From: Lingula anatina
Lineage: Eukaryota > Brachiopoda > Lingulata > Lingulida > Lingulidae
Assembly: GCF_001039355.2 (NCBI RefSeq)
Contig: NW_019775524.1
Location: 1 to 64,000 of the forward strand
DNA: 64,000 nucleotides
Reading direction: 5' to 3'
The position numbers were made by a program, and so were the translations under genes. Below, in pieces: positions 25,661 to 45,600 of this stretch. Positions within the stretch are counted from its first letter, which is position 1, and each line of letters begins with the position of its first letter. Below the pieces are notes generated by a model. It had not been told where the DNA came from. It searched no databases and saw only the letters and a program-made list of their open reading frames with translations.

Positions 25661-26828
25661 GCATTTAAAGGAGAAAAAACTAGACGCAGAATCTGATAAA
25701 TATTACGTGCATACACGAAAATGTCTCGCCCTGAGTTATAAATAAATAAATAAAATTAATTTTAAAAAATGAATGACCATGGAATTCCACCACCAAAGCT
25801 AATTAATGGAGATGATAGACGTTCTTTGCTGGTATTGGGGAGAAAACTAAGCTATTGACACTAAATCTCGGTGCGATCAGTCTGTCGACTACTATAACGG
25901 CAGACAGTAATTATTAATGTGTTTTCAAAATCGATCTGTCTGCAAACTATATCAGCGGCTAATCCTGCGAGGTGCTGGCGTCTATCACATTTTCCCGGGC
26001 GCGAAATATCGACCGGTGCATTGTGAACCGTTTTCCGTTTTTTCTTTTTTACAGCCATTCAATTTACCATGACAACGGACAAACACATTAATATTTTGAA
26101 TATGCACCCGTAGACTAACAATGCTGGTCGATTAAGTATCCAAGTTCTGGGCCTTACGATGGAAAAGTGTATAATTTTTAGTTTGCTTGTCTAGGAATTT
26201 CAATTTCAAGGCAGTTTATATGTTAAAAACTTCAATCATGTTATTTGTATACTTGCATTCGTAAAAGTTGAGGATATTTTCAAATCCAGGTGTTTGTTTC
26301 GGGGACCATTTATTCCCATATCAGTATAAACCTACTGTGAGTCTCTTGAAAATGATTTTATGCTCGCACAACTAATGAAAAGATGGTCGATTCATGGCAC
26401 CCCGGATTATTCAACCAGCGCTTTGACTGTAGACTATTAGAATTTTAACAGGGTTTTTATGTCCACTGACTGGTTCAGGTGAATGTTGTTTCCCCTATTA
26501 TACTAGAATATCATAGTTTATTAAATAAAACTGAAGAAAACTGAACTGTATTTGTTCATTATTTCATCACACAAACTAAAATTTTAATGCTTGGATCACA
26601 TCTATATCCATGCTGAAAGTGCACGTTTCACATCTTGTACTTATTAGTTGGTTTTTACATAACCAAACTGATTTTATATTGATTGTGACACTTTAAGTCC
26701 ACTGTTGACAACTGCATTAATAATAATAGATAGATCTTAATAAATAAATAAATGAAATATAAATAAATAAAATTCATTAAAAAATGAATGGAATTGAAAA
26801 ATACAAAAAAATCAATTAATTCAAATGC

Positions 26829-26834
26829 TTTATT
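26829..26834 (-). terminator. Probable PSMC1 poly(A) signal
   Basis: AATAAA on the minus strand about 380 bases past the PSMC1 stop codon. Position is plausible; use is unproven. Confidence 0.4.
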
Positions 26835-27211
26835 CAATATTTAAGAGTAATTTCAGTAACAGTATCCATTTTTTCATTGTCTTATATCCCCCATTTTTTT
26901 ATTTCAACTGGCAGTTTGTATATTCACAGACAACATACATCCTTTTCAAGTAACAGAATAACTACCCTCTGCTAAAAATGCACTCCCAAGATGCACTTGA
27001 GTTTACGTGTCCATTGCTATCCATGTTTATGCCAAAGGGGAAGAGAAATTCTGATCCAAACCGAATCAGCTCAGATTGTATGCCTTGCTCAATATCTGAG
27101 GAAAAAGTTGCCTCTGTCACTGTAATATGTTCACAGTATATTCAAAATGGCACACAGCCAGGATAAGCTTTCTGCTGAGTTACTATGTAGTTGATAAACA
27201 CAGTGTCAAGG

Positions 27212-33541
<6,330 letters not shown>

Positions 33542-35536
33542 TATGGAACTTCCACTCTAAATACATGTGCGCATGTCCCAATTCTTTGTCGNTTTCTTAG
33601 TCTCTGCCGTTGTAACACAATTTAACGGAAGACCGGCAGACCATTTAACATGAGTGCACATCAAAACAGATCATAGTTAGTTTTATTGTTACGTTTTATC
33701 TTGTCAGTTGACGTTTATTTCAATTGAAGTTAACAGCCCTTTTATAATAAAAATAAGTTTATTGAGCACTAAATGGTATGAATACATTTGCAGGCTCACT
33801 AGACTACATTATTTACACAATATATATAAGTATATAATAATATTTATATATAAGTAGCAATGGCGGGCCAAGGGGGTGGTGTGGGGATCAAAGCGGGCAT
33901 GCGACACTCTCTTTGCTTCTGAGGTACTCTCTTCTCCCACCACCTGCAGTATTATGAGCAAAGCAAGGTAATACCAATCAATTTTCTATTCCCCTTTTCA
34001 CCCTACGTTTATTTATGAAATACACTGTAAAATCGCCCTCGTCTACCGTTTGATAATCACATTGGCTCGGCAAATTTTTTATCATATTGTCCCTCCTAAC
34101 AAAATCATAATAAAAATATGATATTTGCGATCTTTTTACATTTTCGCAATTTTGAGAACGCGTCCGCTAGCCAGTGTGTCAAGGAAAATAAGAGAGAGCG
34201 CCCTGTAGCAAAATTCTGGATCCACGCGTGTACATATGTCAGAACGTCAGATTTCGCATAAGCTTGGACCCAGGATTTATTGAAATGCTATTTTTATCTT
34301 ATGGTCCCTCACTTTTATTGTAATATACAAATGGCTATACTGTTCCACCAGTGCCCACCACACAAGCAGAGGTGCACTAATGGTCCTCTCCAGTGTGCTA
34401 GTTGAATTAAAAAGCAATGCTCTGATTAAAATCATCGGACATTGCGTTAGAGGTGATGCACACATTCGGTCTTTTGCATCGACTTGTTTTGGGGGTGGGG
34501 TATTAAAAGCAGTCAAGAAATTCTAAAATTAAATATGTTTATTTACATATCACAATACAACATTTTACTAGTATGGTCAGTGTTTTTATAATTATTTCGG
34601 CATGTAAGTTAAACCTATGAGGGGTTTGGATTCAATTCATGGTAGGAATCGGTAAAATATCCACTTTGTTAATTACCCAGGTCTTGAGATTTCAGATATC
34701 ATACCTTGGTTTGATTAACTGTGAGAAAAAATGATTTAAAACACTTTACACAATAATAATGAAACAAACATCTCTTGCTCTTATACTGATGATAAAATGG
34801 AGAAATTGAATATTTAGTAAAAAAAAAAAGTGGCATTAAAGAAGGTTTACAGTTTGATAAAATAAAAATGGTCTACTTCAACCCAGTATTTGATAAAAAG
34901 ATATGTATTTAACATTAAGATGTATTTGTAATAGAGTTTTGTAAAAGAAGACAAAACAGAAGTGCACCTAGAACACAAGTAACCCTTCCCACTGAGCAGA
35001 ATACTCATTTTAAAACAAGAGCTCTAAAAGGCAATGTCTTTCTACGTGCATCACATTCTACATGCATCACAATATGGTCAGTATCCACCATTTACACGAA
35101 CGAAGAGAATTTTGATTATCTGCCATTACTGTTTGAAACTTGCATATCAAATTGCAAATATACAGATATAACATTGCTTTTTCAAAAAAAAAAAAATGTT
35201 TGGCACAGTTGCCCCAAAATAACAATGATATAACCTCCCATTTTTATATGATTTCTTATTTATGCGATTGAAAGCTATAAGAATCAGTTAGGTGAAACTG
35301 ATCAAATTTCTTAAATTCATATAACATTCATTTGTATGAATATTATTTTTACCTGATGATATTATATGACCAAACTTCTGATTTACGTACAAATCATTTA
35401 CAATATTTTAAACAAAATTACTCATTTGAAAGAAATGACAGTAGGCAACTTATCTGATACATTCACATAAATTAGGATTACCAAAAGGAGAAAACATTGC
35501 AATTTTGAGCGAGTCAAATGCAGACTTAAATGACTA
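33542..35536. other. Intergenic: PSMC1 promoter side and FBXL15 3' flank
   Basis: PSMC1 5' UTR and promoter should lie just above 33541. One ambiguous base occurs at 33592. Most of 34500-35536 is probably FBXL15 3' UTR or flank, AT-rich, with no coding signal. Minus-strand AATAAA-type signals occur, for example near 34541, but I cannot say which is used. Confidence 0.5.
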
Positions 35537-35800
35537 TCATATTTGTACATTAAGTCTTTGCAGTGACCTTGTTAGAGGACAGACAATAGTGTAGGGGTAC
35601 TTAGGTATGTCCACTTTCACATTTTTCTCCCTTAGTTTACACAAACTTTGCTCATTAATATCCCTGCATTCTCTTATCTGCAGTGCCTTCAGGTCCCTGC
35701 AATACTCTGCTAGAAGTCTGAAATGAAGAAAGATGCCACATTTTTGTAGTGCTTCAACATCTTTTATTTCATTAAAGAAATGATAATTGGTGCAGATTTT

Positions 35801-35837
<37 letters not shown>

Positions 35838-36982
35838 CATGCGTGCGTGCGTGCATGTGTGTGAGTGAGTGAGTGAGTGAGTGAGTGAGTGAGTGGAGCA
35901 ATTAAAGAGTGCTATATAGTTTATTTAGGCATAACGTGTCTCTTCTAAAAAATAAGCTAACTAAAAAGAAAAATATACAGCAACATTAAAAGACTCTGAT
36001 GATGGCTTAATGTACAATTGTGTCTGCACAATCAAAAAGATATATTATTTCTAATACAGAGTGTTTTACTCATTGAAACTTGTGTTTTGTTTACTTAACA
36101 CATGCATCTAAAAAATGTTAAAAACCTAACAAAAACTTACATCACAGACTCATTGGTCACCCTCCAACAGCCAGTCATGTTTAAATGCTTCAGTCGTCTA
36201 CAGTAGCTAGCTACATTTGCTATTGCATGATCCGTCACGCCATAGATCTTTGCTATGGACAGGAATTCCAGTCTAAAATGCAAAATTGAAAGAGCAAGAA
36301 GGCAAGAATGTCACATTTCATAAATTTGAATGAATGTATGAGTTTAATATTTTCTTTGAAACAAAGCAGCTGTATCAAGTATGAAGCCATTAACAAATAG
36401 AACATGCAAACAAACAATAAATCAATGAGCATGACTTACTGCTGACAACACATTGCCATTGTCACTACAGCCTCATCATTTAGGTTCCAGCATCCAGACA
36501 AATCTACATGGGTTAGTCCTCTGCAGTGTAGAACCAGGTTGGTGACAGCCACTACACTCAACCATATACACTCCCTCAGTGTGATACGACACAAGTTAGG
36601 GCAATGTAAAGCCAAGATACGGATACTCTCATTAGTCAAGCGAGTACAGTTACTTATATCTATAAGTAAAAGTCGGCTGTTTCTTTGCAGCACTGGCACA
36701 AGGAGTTCATCAGTCAGCCAGTCTTTAGAGTTTCTCAAGTTTAATTCCTGTAAGTTGCTATTGTCATTGGTCATGATTTGAAAAGCAACACCATTACATC
36801 TGGCTGCTATCCTGCTAAGGTTGAGACATTTACTGGTTTGGAAATAGTATGTGATACACTCATGAAACTGCTTGCTTACTCTCCTAAGGCTGAAGAGTGT
36901 CTGTACTGCCAGGTTGGGAAACACCTTCTTGAACAGAACATCTTCCCATGGAAGGCAATCCAGTATGGAATAGGATGGAGGC
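35537..36982 (-). CDS. FBXL15: F-box/LRR-repeat protein 15-like, 5' exon not found
   Basis: Substrate adaptor of an SCF ubiquitin ligase; vertebrate FBXL15 targets SMURF1 and so affects BMP signalling. Three exons are clear in transcript order: 36440-36982, 36141-36272, 35537-35717, with phases in agreement, giving ~285 residues (human about 300). The F-box begins with L-D-C-L-P-W-E-D-V-L, a good match to the FBXL15 F-box start, followed by leucine-rich repeats with the L-x-x-L-x-L-x-x-C pattern (for example L-T-H-V-D-L-S-G-C, L-K-H-L-N-M-T-G-C). A TTTCTTTTCAG acceptor at 36983-36993 implies a short upstream exon with the start codon. Alternatively an in-frame ATG at 37056 could start an unspliced form with a hydrophobic leader, which I think less likely for an F-box protein. 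Confidence 0.8.
35803..35895. repeat. Compound microsatellite (GT)n-(GCGT)n-(GAGT)n
   Basis: Three abutting simple repeats of related sequence in the intron between the last two FBXL15 exons, about 85 bases upstream of the final exon's 5' end in genomic coordinates. Confidence 0.95.
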
Positions 36983-38025
36983 CTGAAAAGAAATGTAGTT
37001 TCTGAGATATAGATATAGGTATCAGTAAAAAGAGCCCATGTGTCCAGAAATAACATATAACCCTACAGAAAATAGTGAGTTAATATATGAAAATCACTTA
37101 GGAGTAAAAATTTAAATATAAATTCTCCAGGTATTCCATGAGGCAATGGGGGATAAAAGAAATCTTCATCAGTTTTTTTAAACAAGTGCTGAATCATTGT
37201 TGCCTCTGAATAATCCTTAGCTTTTTTTTTCAAATTTTTGATCCAACTTTTTATGTACCTCCACTGGTAAAGGGTTTAGAAAATTCTTGCATAATATTTC
37301 CTTGTCCAAATTAAATATTTCAATGTACCAAATATTATTTTAATTCATTTAAACAATTAATTTTTTTCAAAGGAACAAAAGGACAAACCAAGGGAAAATG
37401 CCATATTGTTGTTGAGATGATATCAGAATTGTGTCTAAAATAGTTTACCTTAAATAACCATCACCAATAGATGTGAATATTATTTGTTAAAAATGTGACT
37501 CCAGCACTGTTTTTGTCCATTTTATATGTTCAGTTTTATTCTTGGCCCTCTTCAGAAATGGCCTGCATATGCACAATTCATTCAAAGTGTGTACACTTTT
37601 CACTGCTACTATTTCTACTACTACAACTACACGGTACATGTACTAGTACTACTACTCCTGGGGCTACCACACCAGATCAAACCAGTTTGGCCATTCTTAC
37701 AGTTGGTCATCCATGCACTTTGCCTTAGAAATGGGGAGATAGGGTGACTCTACTGAAATGCCACCCCCCTCCCCCCAACAGAAGTGATTAATATGAAGTT
37801 TGAATTAATCTCATGAAGTCTGACAAGTTTAAAATAGAAGTTAATGCAATCCGCCATGTTTTTTATGGTGTTACCTCAACTTGCCAGTGGTAAGGTATGT
37901 GACATCAGCCTGACTGTAAGAATTGCATCATTTGACATTACATGTAGGTCAGTTATTCATCTAAGCTCAGTGCAAGGTCTCACAATGTTTAACGTCATAT
38001 TTAACACTGTTGACATGGGGTCATG

Positions 38026-38350
38026 TCGATACTCCCCTGCACCATTACTTCCCCCGCACCGATACTCCCCCTCAGTATCGAAGCAATGGTGTGGGGGAGT
38101 ATTGGTGCGGGGAAGTATTGGTGCGGGGATGTAGCAGTGCAGGGGAATATCAGTGCGGGGACGTATAGGCATGTAACTGTTGACAGGCTACGTACCTATA
38201 CTCCCCCGCACCGATACTCCCCCGCTTCTTTACATCCCCGCACCGATACTCCCCCGCACCAATACTCCCTCGCACCGATACTCCCCCGCTTCTTTACATC
38301 CCCGCACCAATACTCCCCCGCACTGATACTCCCGCGTACCGATACTCTGC
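38026..38350. repeat. 16-bp G/C-rich repeat cluster A
   Basis: Degenerate copies of GGGGGAGTATCGGTGC (or its reverse complement). The first ~130 bases hold both orientations facing each other, so they can form a hairpin around about 38077-38094; the rest (38195-38350) is all in the C-rich orientation. Interrupted by TTCTTTACAT spacers. Confidence 0.9.
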
Positions 38351-38747
38351 AAAAACACTACTCCCCCAAGGCATAGATTCCCTTGGCTTTGTAAACCCCA
38401 TTCGTAATTTACAACACTTTCTNNNNNNNNNNNNNNNNNNNNNNNNNNNNNNNNNNNNNNNNNNNNNNNNNNNNNNNNNNNNNNNNNNNNNNNNNNNNNN
38501 NNNNNNNNNNNNNNNNNNNNNNNNNNNNCTCCCCCGCACCGATCCCCCGCTTCTTTACATCCCCGCACCGATACTCCCCCGCACCAATACTCCCTCGCAC
38601 CGATACTCCCCCGCTTCTTTACATCCCCGCACCAATACTCCCCCGCACTGATACTCCCGCGTACCGATACTCTGCAAAAACACTACTCCCCCAAGGCATA
38701 GATTCCCTTGGCTTTGTAAACCCCATTCGTAATTTACAACACTTTCT
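38201..38747 (+). repeat. ~220-bp direct duplication on both sides of a gap
   Basis: 38201-38422 and 38529-38747 are the same sequence apart from a 3-base deletion, separated only by the N run. It includes repeat cluster A and the following unique-looking bases through ACAACACTTTCT. Either a very recent tandem duplication or an assembly artefact. Confidence 0.9.
38423..38528. other. Assembly gap (106 N)
   Basis: Run of N between two near-identical flanks in the GC-rich repeat. Confidence 0.98.
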
Positions 38748-40357
38748 GTTGCTTTTTTCACTTGCTTTTTTTTTCAAGATGCACCACCCTCTTGGGACCC
38801 AGAATTGACTAATTTTATTTGAAGTATATTAGGAAAAATAAAGAACGTTACACGAAGTCAATCTCAGACTTAGTGTGCAGCTTGACAGTACGTAGGTCTA
38901 CAGCTCTTCCCTGTGATTTTTGAGAAATATTTTTGCAAAATGAATTTCGTTCTCCTACTCAGTGCACTCGGTAGGATTTTTCTAAGGGAGTACCGTACCC
39001 CTTGCCCAAAAAAAAGAAGGGGTAATTTTCAAAATGAAGGGGTAAAATTAAAAAATGCTCATCAAGGTGTAATTTTGTGTATTAATAATCATGCAATCAC
39101 ACAGTTCACTTTCATAACAATAACCCACTATCCTTTTATCCAAAATCTTTTATTATTGCAATTTAACAAAAAGAAAACAAAAACAAAATGGACAGGTCAC
39201 GCATAGGTCACGACTAGATACTGTGTTTCTTTGACTAGAGTAAAAGTAACTGGTGCTACCTAGTAAATGTAACAAAAGGAACACTTTGTTATACCTTTAT
39301 AATATATCCTTTTTGTTGTATAAAACAGTTTGCTTACCGAATGTGGATCTGGACACTGACAAGTANAAACATGTTTTAGTCGGGTAACAATAATATCTTA
39401 AGAAAAAAATGAGACACTTGGGAATCAATTATGACATTTTCAACATGAGTCTGACCGTCAACGGACTGGTCAACTTCGCCGATCTTCAAAGCCAAAGGTG
39501 TGCGTATTCGTACGCGCTGGGGCTCCAGCCAATGCGTAAAAACAGCAAAACAACGCGTAATTACGCACTCTCATACGCTAACGAGTTTACTGTCCTACTG
39601 TACTCAGTAGTTACTGTATATATATTGTACGGCCTTTTATTTATTTATTTATTTATTTTTTATTAACTTAAGGCAAAGTAAGTTTTAATCTAAGATAACG
39701 CAGCTATTTTTTTTTTTCAGGCAACGATGAATTCGTAAAATTATTAATTAAGTAATAAAAAAGAAGTGCTAAAGCGCTTCGTTTTCTGTCTTTTTCCTCC
39801 AACCTTCTTTTCTGCTCTTTAAGCTTCTTTCCCTCGTCTTTTGAATCTGAATTAGATTAGAATCCGAATTGAGCAAAATTCAAAAATTTTGAAAATTGTT
39901 GCACAACGAAATTGTCGAGACACGAGCATGCGTCGTGAGCACGCCTTTTATACTCGCAGTCCCGTGGTGTTTTCGATTTTGTTAGTTATAGATGTGAGGG
40001 CGTGCGCCGTACTCAACACGCAAAGGGCTCTTTCTCCTTCATTTCTTGCGGCGTGCATCTTGGACCAGGCAAGTCTCACTTGCAAACCAATCGCAAACTC
40101 CTTAGAAAGGGAGCAAATTACGCTTGCGGCCTCGCTGTTCGCAGATTATTCCTAGAATCTATTGGAAATGTTCAATATCCTCCGTACGTGCTTATATACG
40201 TGCGAACTCGAAATTTCGCATAAAGGACTTGCGTGGTACAAGAGATTCTCCGCAAAATTTGGACTTAAACGGGTCCACTTACCTAGACTGACCCTAACCT
40301 GTATAATTAAATGGAGGGTTGACTCTGCTACTCGATCCTCAGTTTCGGCAAAATTGC

Positions 40358-40615
40358 ATAGGGGGAGTAATGATGCCGGGGAGTATCGGTGCGGGGGAGT
40401 AACGGTGCGGGGAAACAACAACGCCGGGGAGTATCGGTGCGGGGGAGTAACGGTGCGCGTATAACGGCAATTTTACAGGGGGTTTATCGATGCGGGGATC
40501 TATCGGTGTGGGGTCGTATCGATGTGCATAATGCAAAAATTTACTAAGGGGGAGTATTGGTGCGGGGGAGTATCGGTGCGGGGGAGTAACGGTGCGGGGG
40601 AGTATCGGCATGACC
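40358..40615. repeat. 16-bp G/C-rich repeat cluster B
   Basis: About a dozen copies of the same unit as cluster A, here in the G-rich orientation with variants (AGTAACGGTGC, AGTATCGGCAT). Together with cluster A it forms a long-range inverted arrangement about 1.7 kb apart. Confidence 0.9.
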
Positions 40616-42692
40616 CCTGTTGACATGCCAGTGTCCTCTCCAGTATAATCCTACTTTTATTCTTCCAAGGTTTGTGTAGTACTCCCCTCTACTTTTTATC
40701 CCTCTTATGTGCTTAAGTTTTTTTCTTCGCAGCCACCACCACATTAATTGGTTAAATTTGGCCAAGTACCATGGGATACAGTCATATGGTATGCCTACTT
40801 ACTTGGTTTTCACCAACGGAAAGTAGGTCATAATTGTGGGTTGTAAATGCATCTTTTAAATATTATTTCGGACTGAGCTCGCCCTTAATTTGGCAATGAA
40901 ATTGGTGTTGTGCTGTATTGCGCATTTTAGTATGACCAGAAAACCATGCTTTACTCTTTTATATCTTGTAACACATACAGTACAGGTAAAATAATAAAAA
41001 TAAATAAATAAATAAAAGCATTAACACACAATTTATCGTCCAAGGGTTAATAACACAATATAAACCCTGGATATGTCACTTGCCAATGTCACTTGTCAAG
41101 AGCTTATAATTATATTTGATAACAATTATACATGCAGTTTGACAAAGGAAACAAAGTTAAAGAACCGACTGTGGCAGGCTTGAAGTTTTTTCAAAGAACA
41201 TAAGAACTGAAATTAATTAAAAATGCGACCTGCAACGACCAAGTGTCTTTCATAATATATCTTACCAATGGTCTTCTGTTTCATGTTGTTCCATTTTCAT
41301 ACATGACCTGATTTAATGAAACGGAGCTATTTCGGAAACGATAAAGATTTGTCTCATTTTGACTTTTCTATTAAATTCAAGTGGAAAAGCTATGGTTACC
41401 AACCAAAAAACAAACTGTGCATGAATTTGTTTTGTCAGAATAATATTTACACAAGTTAAATGTATTTTGATCATCTTACTTTGGTGCAGGTGACAGACTT
41501 AACATACGAATAAATTAGGAATAAACTTGCAACTCCGCATTCTACAGGCCGGGAAAAGAGGTGCAGGTAGGAAGTGCTAGGGTTAATATTGTGTTTCACA
41601 TATAATGTTAAGAATGAACTTCAAGTTTATCACTGATATTGCTCACTTAAACCATCGTTTTATTTGACATGGTATTTTGCTAACCATTATAACTGACTGA
41701 TATATTTTGTGATCAACGTTAGTTATGACTCATACACAATGTTATTGTAATATCACACACTAGTACATTTACTAGCTTTCTGTCACTGTTACAGTGTTAG
41801 TCAGAATGAAAATAATTTTTGCTACATATCCACTTGATTTAGAAACTTTTTACTAGTAGGGCTAAACTCTTACCCAACAGGGCACTGTACCCCTCTTATA
41901 TATATTTTAATTTTGCATATCATTGCAATTTCATTCATGTTACTGTAAAGATGCATTTGAAGTAATTTCTTGGCCATGAAACCTGACCAAATGCCTCCGT
42001 AAAGGAATTTTTTCAAATTTCCTGAAGAATGGTATTTGGACAGGCATTTTCTGCTTTCTTTCTGTGCTAAATTTACCACCAGAAATTTTTAAAATGTGCA
42101 GTTTTAATGCGCTTTTATTGCTAGTCAAGTGAATAATTTGGTTTATACCTTGGCATGTCAACATTATATGGAAACTAGTAGAATTGGTTGATATGCCTTA
42201 CAGGGAATCTATGCTTGGTTCAAGTATAACCTGAAGTTATACTAAGTAGGCTCATTTTTTAATCTTGAAGATGAATGCATAGACTAAGAATAAGATTCAC
42301 TGGTATCTCTCATAATATTTCTTTGTAAACTTAAATTTTGCATATCATGTCAGGTTCATCTATATGGGTGATTCAGAAATTAATGGCACTTAAGGCTCTG
42401 TAGTGTTAGTCATGGTAATTATTTTCACATAAAATATTTATGACTTTTTCACTCCAAACCAATCTCATTTAAACAAGATCTTCACTCCTGTCCTGTTAAA
42501 TATATTATGTTCATGATTTAATCAAAAATATATGTTAAAACACATGATGCAATGTACGTTTGATAAAGTGAACAAAAAGTAAACAGTTTCCTAATCCACA
42601 GTACCTGTAACTAATAAGATGATTCATTTTTACTCTTTCACATTCATGTCTTGCAGTGTTATCTAGAAGGGCAAGGAAGGTCTAGATGAAAT

Positions 42693-45600
42693 ATGGCATA
42701 TGCAACTGACCCATCAAAAACAGTTATTCCAGATCAGGAGCAGGTAAAAAATATTTAAAAAAAACTTTCCTTACTTTTCAAGTCTTTCTAAGTACTAATA
42801 GCTTTTTAGATAAATTTTCTGAAAGTGTGTCATGCTGTAATTACTTGTTTTTCAGATCCTCCTGGAACCATATGAATATATTTTACAGATTCCAGGAAAA
42901 AATGTTAGAACAAAATTGGCAACTGTAAGTATAACTCTATATTATTTCTCTCCAGGAACATGGTTAGTGATGGCAGAAATGTATAAAAGGGATTAGATTT
43001 AAATATTACTTGCTTACATAATCCTGTTGTACTGCAAACTGTTTAAGCCATATCAAAGAAAACAGTTTTAATATTAACTGATGTAAAAAGCTTTACCTAT
43101 TCATATACCTCTGAAACAAAATGAGAAAGAAACATACTGCCATCACATGGCTCTCTGTGGACTTCATCTTGTCTGTTATCTCATCATTCAGTTCAACACA
43201 GCAGACATGGACCTGTTGTTGTTCTGTAGTTGCACTGTTGAATACTGTTGTTGAACTTTACTGTAGTTTGAAAGTATGACAATGAGCCCAGTTAATGCCT
43301 ATCAATAATCAGTCACTTTTTTTGCAAATTTGTCACCTTAATGGACTCTTCAATGGTATATTTCATTCATTGTTTTCTTCTGCATGAGTTCTTTTTTATG
43401 ATTTAATTGCCTTTCATGATGCACCATTCTATTTTTAGGCATTCAATCACTGGCTGCATGTACCAAAGGAAAAACTTGAAATAATTAGTGAAGTTACACA
43501 GATGCTACACAATGCTAGTTTATTGTAAGTGAAGTCTGCTGTAAATGAATTTACAGGCATATGAAACAAGTAGATGTATGCTCAACAAGCATGCTTCAAA
43601 AATAAGTCTTTAACTCATTCAACTTACATTCAGTATATATGTTTGATAATATTCTTTTTTTATAAAATTTAAAGCAGCACAAGTTTGTTTCCTCAGTGAG
43701 ACTTCTGGATACTAAATGAAGTGAAATTATATTTTTAACTGGTCATCATAAGGGCTAGATATTATTGCAGTTAGATTTTTAAAGTTTTTATCACTATAAA
43801 CCTAATATTTGGGAGGCTATAGTCATAGTTTATATTTTACTACCAATTGATATATTACAGAATTGATGATATAGAAGATAATTCCAAACTTCGAAGAGGC
43901 ATTCCAGGTATGTTAACACGAGACTTTAGTAGTAAATGGTTTATCATGTGTGTGCATATCAGGTTTTAAGTTTTAAGTAATATTTCAAGTTTTTAAATTT
44001 CATTGTCATTTTAATTTAAGGTTGTGCATTGTTTTTCTTGTCCATTTCATCAGAAAAGATAAGTGAAAGGCCCATGTTTATTTCAAATTCTTAAATTGTT
44101 TTTTGTTAATCTTTGGTCATTTTAAAATTCAGTTGCTCACAATATATATGGAGTAGCCCACACGATCAATTCAGCTAACTACGTGTATTTCTTGGGCTTG
44201 GAGAAAGTGCTGACACTCAATAAACCAGAGGCAATGGCTGTCTTCACTGGTAAGTAATAGGACTGAGTGGTATTGTGTCTTAAAATTAAGTTGACTTTAC
44301 AGAGTAAATGACTTTAAAAAGTTTTGAAAGGGTTGCTAATAAAAAAGATAATAGGAATGAAGAAGTGCATATTTTAATGTTCTTTTTGCAAAGATAATTA
44401 TAGGTTATTAGGTAAATTTCACTTTAGCCCAGTTCATTAAAAATATTGAAATACATGATATAAAGCTAAAATGAAGTTGGTGCTTTATTCATTTTGTGTA
44501 GGACCTAAACATAATCAGATCGATTTTTACTGACAGTTGTTTTTACCTCACAAACCATATACTTGCCTCTTCTTTCTGTTTATATGAGATAGCATTTTGA
44601 TAATCTATCAGTAAAAGTCTGCTCTCTGAACAGATAATACTTAATTTAAATGGCTGTCTTTTAATTTGACACTTTCAGAGCAGTTATTAGAACTCCACCA
44701 GGGTCAGGGACTCGATATTTACTGGAGAGATGCATATGTCTGTCCTTCTGAAGAGGAATATAAATCTATGGTCATTAAAAGTAAGTACAGTCCTGTTGAA
44801 TGAACCACACTGTTTTAAAGACAGAATGCTACAAAGTGGCAAATTCGATTTACTTTAACTTCAGATCAGTGCTGATGTATTTTGTATATTTACAGAAGTT
44901 TGTTAACTGGGAAGATATTGCTTTTAGAGATTTTTTGCAAGTAAGCGTTGTATTGCTGACAATCTAATGAAGCATTGGAAGTTTTCATTTCATCTGTGAC
45001 AAATCTTTATTATTTTACATTTTAGACATGATATTGCTCTCTGTTTTCTGCATGAACCATTTTTCTATGATTATTGCAATGTGAAAATAACATGTCAACT
45101 GCATTTTCCAATTAAGAGACTGGAGGCCTTTTTGGTCTCGCTGTCAGGCTGATGCAACTGTTTAGTGAAAATAAAAGGTATGTACAAGGGGTGAGAGGCT
45201 GGGCTGAAAAAAGTTGTTTTATAAAATTGTGCTTTAAACCTCTATAATTGACAGTTTTTCCTTTTTTGGGTCTTTGTTAAAGTTTTAATGAATCAATCAA
45301 GAGTCAGTTTTAAACTTTCTACAAGTTGGTTAGCACTTGAGTAATTTTACTTTAAGGAATTTAAAACAAGGGACCTTGAACAGTCCTCCAAAATGATATG
45401 TGTCTGTTATCTGAGTACCTTGGCCACACTGTTCTATATAACAATCCTGGACTTCTATTTATTCTGGGTTTTACATTTTAAATTTCAGTAACTTTAAGCC
45501 TCTGCTGGACAATCTGGGTCTCTATTTCCAGATCAGGGATGACTTTGCCAACCTTTATTCTAAAGAGGTATTGTTCATTTCTTACTATATCTACCACCCC

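Larger units (their letters stand above)
25058..27211. other. Intergenic between CXorf65-like gene and PSMC1 3' end
   Basis: Contains a diverged tandem duplication (25290-25660, listed separately), TAAA-rich runs at 25740-25755 that could supply poly(A) signals for the + strand gene, and a likely PSMC1 poly(A) signal on the minus strand at 26829-26834. No other gene seen. Confidence 0.55.
36983..42656. other. Intergenic between FBXL15 and GGPS1, repeat-rich
   Basis: Should contain the first exon and promoter of FBXL15 (minus) and of GGPS1 (plus). CpG is more frequent between about 39450 and 40330 than elsewhere in the window, a possible promoter region. The GC-rich 16-bp repeat family and an assembly gap also lie here. 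A possible GGPS1 5' UTR exon ends near 41566 at a GTAGGA donor, but this is weak. The ORF of about 88 codons near 39889 has no recognisable domain. One ambiguous base is at 39366. Confidence 0.5.

Noticed and set aside
36983-37056. ATG at 37056 as the FBXL15 start
   Set aside because: A good 3' splice site precedes the F-box, and the leader it would add is hydrophobic and unlike an F-box protein; kept only as an alternative.
39889-40155. 88-codon ORF in the CpG-richer intergenic region
   Set aside because: No recognisable domain, and overlapping frames are equally open; likely chance in GC-richer DNA.
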